Of a DNA stretch of 64,000 bases, positions 60,344 through 64,000 are shown piece after piece. Numbering within the stretch: the first letter of the stretch is position 1; every line of letters begins with the position of its first letter. The translations under genes and the position numbers were made by a program. The DNA lies in assembly GCA_034509495.1 (NCBI GenBank), contig CM067505.1, forward strand, positions 4,069,094 to 4,133,093, read 5' to 3'. Under the pieces are notes generated by a model that ran no database searches, had not been told where the DNA came from, and saw only the letters and a list, made by a program, of their open reading frames with translations. The stretch comes from Acestrorhynchus altus (Eukaryota; Chordata; Actinopteri; Characiformes; Acestrorhynchidae).

Positions 60344-61489
60344 AATGTTATCCAACTGCTGCCCAGTGCAGGAATCTGGCAAAGGGGGGAGAAAGGATGA
60401 GATGACGTCATGTCCATTAAAAATGCATGCTCCTACCAGAATGCAGAGAACGCCCTCTTAAACCAATAGGAGCTGTCAGCTTGAGTCAAGGTGACACACC
60501 CAATGCTGCAGGATAAACACCCTGCCAACTGATCACATTACACATATGACTCTATATCCAAACCCGGCAAAGCAGCATTGAGGGTTTGTTTTGTGCAAGA
60601 CACTGATCTGCTCGGGAAAACGGAGAACATTGAGGAATGCTGAGATAAATAAAGACAAGTTAAGCAATCTGGGATATTAAGGTTTACATGAACATTCCAT
60701 CTTTGCTCCAAAGATGAAACCAGCATCAGTGTTCTTCAGTGTCTAAGGCCATCAATATGTGTGTTTGGAAGCTCTGATAAACTATCAAATATTCAAGTTC
60801 ATTGGCCTTCTACAGCAAATCACAATATGCATTGTGTGGAGGATTACTCGTGCATTACCTTATAAGTGTCTAAGAGTTGACAAGATGAGCTGGTCTTTCC
60901 AGAAATGTTCACAAACTCTGGCTTGATCTACCAGTTAAGATCCTCCCATGTTCTCAAGTACAGTTCTTTCAGTAGTTGGTTTAGGATTAGACAAAACACA
61001 CCCGAACCACTGACAACCGACTGTATGCACTGATATGACGTATAATATAGCCATATGAAGCTGTAATATAATTGGAAAAGAATAGGAATACATTGAGGTA
61101 GGTGTTGACAGCTATTTCTTCAGAGTGCTCATGTATGACCAAGATTATTTTGCGGCTAGTTTCACCGAAATGCATCACATTTTGTTGAGTTTTCACTGAA
61201 AAACACTCCTTTCTGCTCTCGTAGACAGAAAATGGTAAAATGGTGTGAAATCTGGCCCTTCACAGACCTGTTCATCGAGCAGGACTGGAAATCAATAGAC
61301 CTGACATATTATGAAGCTCACTGGATAAAACAACAAACAAACAAACAAGCAAACAGATCTTCCAACCTTTTTCTTTCAGTGGAACTTGTCTAATTAGCTA
61401 AAGTGCAGTGAGGTAAACAACTGGAAAACCCAAATGGCTCTATATAATATGGAAGCTCATTTCTGCCTCTTGGAACATGAAAAGGTTAT

Positions 61490-61860
61490 TAAGTCATAAT
61501 AACGAGATACTTGGACATAATTTTGAGCCAAAAAGTCATAATAGTTAGATACTGAGTCTTAATTAGGAGATATGGAATTATAATTATTAGATGATAAGTC
61601 ATAATGAGATTACACCACATTATAGTTTGGATATAAGTCTTAATGAGGTACCAAGTCAGGATTAAGATATAAGAGACCTAATATTTCCTAAATATGACAG
61701 CATCTCATTTTGACTCAGTAGCTCATTATTATGTCTGATAATTATGACTCACATAATTATGATTTATCTCATAATTGAGTCAGTATCTCAGTTGAGTCAG
61801 TGTCTCATAATAGAGTCAGTATCTCATAATTGAGTCAGTATCTCATAGTATAAAGTGGTG
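61490..61860. repeat. degenerate AGTCATAAT / AGTATCTCATAAT array
   Basis: Words such as AAGTCATAATAGTTAGATAC and, in the complementary sense, GAGTCAGTATCTCATAATTG alternate. The right half carries four near-regular GAGTCAGTATCTCATA units, and the two halves are in opposite orientation. Confidence 0.7.
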
Positions 61861-61969
61861 TAAACTGGCTTCCCTATCATTAATCTCATAAATGTCATTT
61901 GCTTTATTAAAGCTCCGTCGGTTGTCAGATGTTTCCCAGTTCAGGCTGTAAGGGGTTAAACTGGGCTGC

Positions 61970-62218
61970 TCAGCCCGGGCTCCGCCCCCTGTCCATCGCC
62001 CCGCCCCTGCCCCTCCCCCGCCCCTGCTGCACTCTCCGCTCGGACAGTGGGGGGGTCAGTTAGCTTAGCTGAACAGCGAGCTCTGCGCCCTGGACTTCAA
62101 CTTCTCCCACCCTGACTCTAAACAGAGCCACACTCCCTCTGAGTCAGAGCCACAGAGTCACTCAGAGGGATGAGGAAAGACAGGCGCTTCCAGAGCGGAT
62201 CCTAAAGTTGGGAGCGAT
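61970..62218 (+). promoter_or_regulatory. CpG/GC-box promoter
   Basis: Dense CCCCGCCCC and CCGCCCC boxes (61,980-62,035) consistent with Sp1/KLF sites, no TATA box, followed by a leader with an 11-codon upstream ORF (62,170-62,205, MRKDRRFQSGS). Strong contrast with the AT-rich surroundings marks a probable promoter. Confidence 0.65.
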
Positions 62219-62235
62219 ATGAGCGCAGGCGGGAG
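62219..62235 (+). CDS. probable first coding exon of an unidentified gene
   Basis: ATG at 62,219 opens MSAGG plus two bases, directly followed by a consensus donor GTAAGAG. It sits just after a GC-box promoter, so it is plausibly exon 1 of a gene running off the right edge. Only five codons are visible, so the product cannot be named. It could also be a non-coding leader with the real start further downstream. Confidence 0.35.
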
Positions 62236-62377
62236 GTAAGAGAGGGGTAAGAGGGGGGATCCGTGGTGGGGGGGGTCTCTCTCTGATGGGGTTTAACGGG
62301 GTAATGAGGCAGAGGCAGCTGAGTCACGGTGGTCTGAGTGGCGCTCCAGTTAACGCAATGTTAACGTAGATGGGACT

Positions 62378-62602
62378 GTGAGTGTGTGTGTGTGTGTATG
62401 AATGAGAGAGTGTGTGTATGAATGAGAGAGTGTGTGTTTGTGTATGAATGAGCGAGTGTGTGTGTATATACATGAGAGCGAGAGTGTGTGTGTATGAGAG
62501 TGTATGGATGAGAGAGTGTATGTGTGTGATTTAGAGAGAGAGACAGAGAGAGATTGAGTATGTGTGTATGAGAGAGAGTGTGTGTGTGTGTGTGCGCGCA
62601 CG
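62378..62602. repeat. (TG)n / GAGA microsatellite complex
   Basis: Alternating GTGTGTGTATGAATGAGAGA units, ending in GTGTGTGCGCGCACGCGCAC, an alternating purine-pyrimidine stretch. Confidence 0.93.
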
Positions 62603-63069
62603 CGCACGCTGTAGAGGTTTTACAGAGTCAGGGGGGGTCGTAGTTAGGTGGGCTGGGATACTACCTCTCCGATGTGGGAGGAAATCATAAGCAGGATGGG
62701 TGTTTGGGTCCTAACTGCCCCCTTGTCCCAGTATAGACTTCCTTCTCTATAATGGGTCTGTGTTAAGGGGGGCTCTTGGGGGAGTGGGGGGGGTACTGTC
62801 TGAGGACAGCAGGGCTGTTCTCTCCTGTCTTTGACCAGGTCAGAAAGGCTGAGCAGGGATATTCTCCAGTGCTTTCAGTTTCCCTTTTGAAATCGTACTG
62901 GTGAGGGCTGGACGTCCTGGGAATTTCCAGAGAGGTCATCAGAGAAAGGGTCTACATAGCTTTTGTGTCAATCAGGGTTTAGTGTGGTGGGCTCAGAAGA
63001 TGTTAAAGTAATTAGTAATTTTGAGGTGGGGGGGGGGGGGGTACAGTACCAGTCATAAGTTTAAACACA

Positions 63070-63187
63070 CCTGTGGGGCAGCCGTGGCCTGGTGGTCAGA
63101 GACTGGAAGGTTGTGGGTTTGAATCCCTGGCTTGACTGAAGTGCTCTTGATGGGGCTACCCACCGCTTCGGGCATGTGTGCTCACAG

Positions 63188-63218
<31 letters not shown>

Positions 63219-63245
63219 CTATGAGCCCCTTTACTCTCGTCAACC
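63070..63245 (+). mobile_element. tRNA-derived SINE, family 2, copy 4
   Basis: Clear polymerase III boxes: box A TGGCCTGGTGGTCAGAGA and box B GGGTTTGAATCCC (63,115-63,127). Interrupted by a (TG)n run at 63,191-63,218. Best preserved head of the family in the window. Confidence 0.8.
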
Positions 63246-64000
63246 CTTAAAGGAAAACTTGATCAAACAGTAGTTCTTCTGTACAGTCCTGTAAAAACCA
63301 AACAGAAGTGCTTTTTGTATTTATAGTCGTAGGGATTTTTCTGGTTTTAATAGTATTGGTATCCAAGCCTCAGGTATATATGCAGCCCACACTTCAGTAC
63401 TTCAGTTCAGATCCTCACAGTGGTTTCTCCCAGACCTTCCCTGGACAGTAGACCCTGTTACTCCAACAAAAGCTGGATCAGCTCTTTTTAACACCCTTGA
63501 TTTCAGAATGATTGCGAAGGTGTCCCAATAATTTTGTCCATATAGCACAACAGCAGATATGCAGATAATATCAAAAGGTTATGTCCTCCTTCAGTCCGTG
63601 TGTCCAAACTTTTGACTGGTCTGTATCTGGGGGGGTTTAAAGGAGGAGGTTTGTATTGATCCAAAGTCAATAATACTAAAATCACCTTCGTAGATTTTCA
63701 TATTTCATACATTAGATTTTTTACTGAACTCCCCCTTTAAAGTGTAAATCTCCGATCCGAAAGGCTGGTTCCTCTACATGACGGCGTCTCAGACTGGTTC
63801 TACACCATGTTTACTGTAAGCTTCTCTAGAGAACCTGTATCTGCAGTATATTTCTGACTGTAGTTCTGTAGACCTCCGTAACAGACAGCAGCTCAGTCAA
63901 CGCAGCTCCAGTTAGTGAACGCTAAGCACACTTGGTGTATTGATTGCTGACTGGTGTGACCTCAAGGTGGAGCGACAACAAGGTCATGACTTTGCAATGG

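Larger units (their letters stand above)
58239..62218. other. RSAD1 3' side and intergenic region
   Basis: RSAD1 3' untranslated region with possible AATAAA at 58,640-58,645 and 58,662-58,667. Then about 3 kb without a recognisable exon, a (CA)n tract at 60,307-60,340 and a degenerate ATAAT array (61,490-61,860), and finally a GC-box promoter. Confidence 0.55.
62236..64000. other. putative first intron with repeats
   Basis: No further exon recognised. Contains TG/GA-rich tracts (62,380-62,600), a poly-G run near 63,030, a SINE (63,070-63,245) and a Tc1-type MITE end (63,465-63,550). Confidence 0.5.

Overview
The window is nuclear DNA of a ray-finned (teleost) fish. The evidence is intron-rich vertebrate genes with GT-AG splice sites, proteins close to human orthologues but with fish-type differences, fish-typical Tc1/hAT MITEs and tRNA-derived SINEs, and very abundant microsatellites. 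The copy families suggest an otophysan such as a characin or catfish relative, but that is only inference.

Left third (1-30,900). Four housekeeping genes were rebuilt exon by exon. On the minus strand, in transcription order, they are HGS (21 exons, 757 aa), MRPL12 (5 exons, 190 aa) and SLC25A10 (first 3 exons only; the rest lies beyond the left edge). This is the same order and relative orientation as on human chromosome 17q25. METTL26 (6 coding exons, plus strand, 205 aa) sits inverted between HGS and MRPL12. HGS exon 1 lies between a 0.58-kb GACA-type tract and a 1-kb AAT/AGT tract.

Middle (30,900-53,000). After about 4 kb of repeats comes a single-exon claudin. It is followed by an innate-immunity-like group, all on the minus strand: a fish TRIM ligase (RING, coiled coil, PRY-SPRY, no B-box) and two paralogous AIG1/GIMAP-like genes. 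Both GIMAP-like proteins have lost the GTP-binding P-loop and end in a long glycine-zipper hydrophobic tail. Both have the same two-exon structure with a tiny phase-1 first exon. This pair is the most interesting object in the window.

Right (53,000-64,000). RSAD1 (HemW-type radical SAM protein, 9 exons, 440 aa) is complete on the plus strand. A GC-box-rich promoter near 62,000 precedes a probable first coding exon of an unidentified gene running off the right edge.

Mobile DNA: a 186-bp hAT-type MITE with a perfect 8-bp target duplication, a 1.15-kb deleted hAT element with a BED-finger remnant, at least six Tc1-like remnants, a dispersed Tc1-type MITE family, at least three SINE families, and many simple repeats. 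Coding coordinates below come from manual reading of splice sites with reading-frame checks; untranslated exons and polyadenylation sites are less certain.
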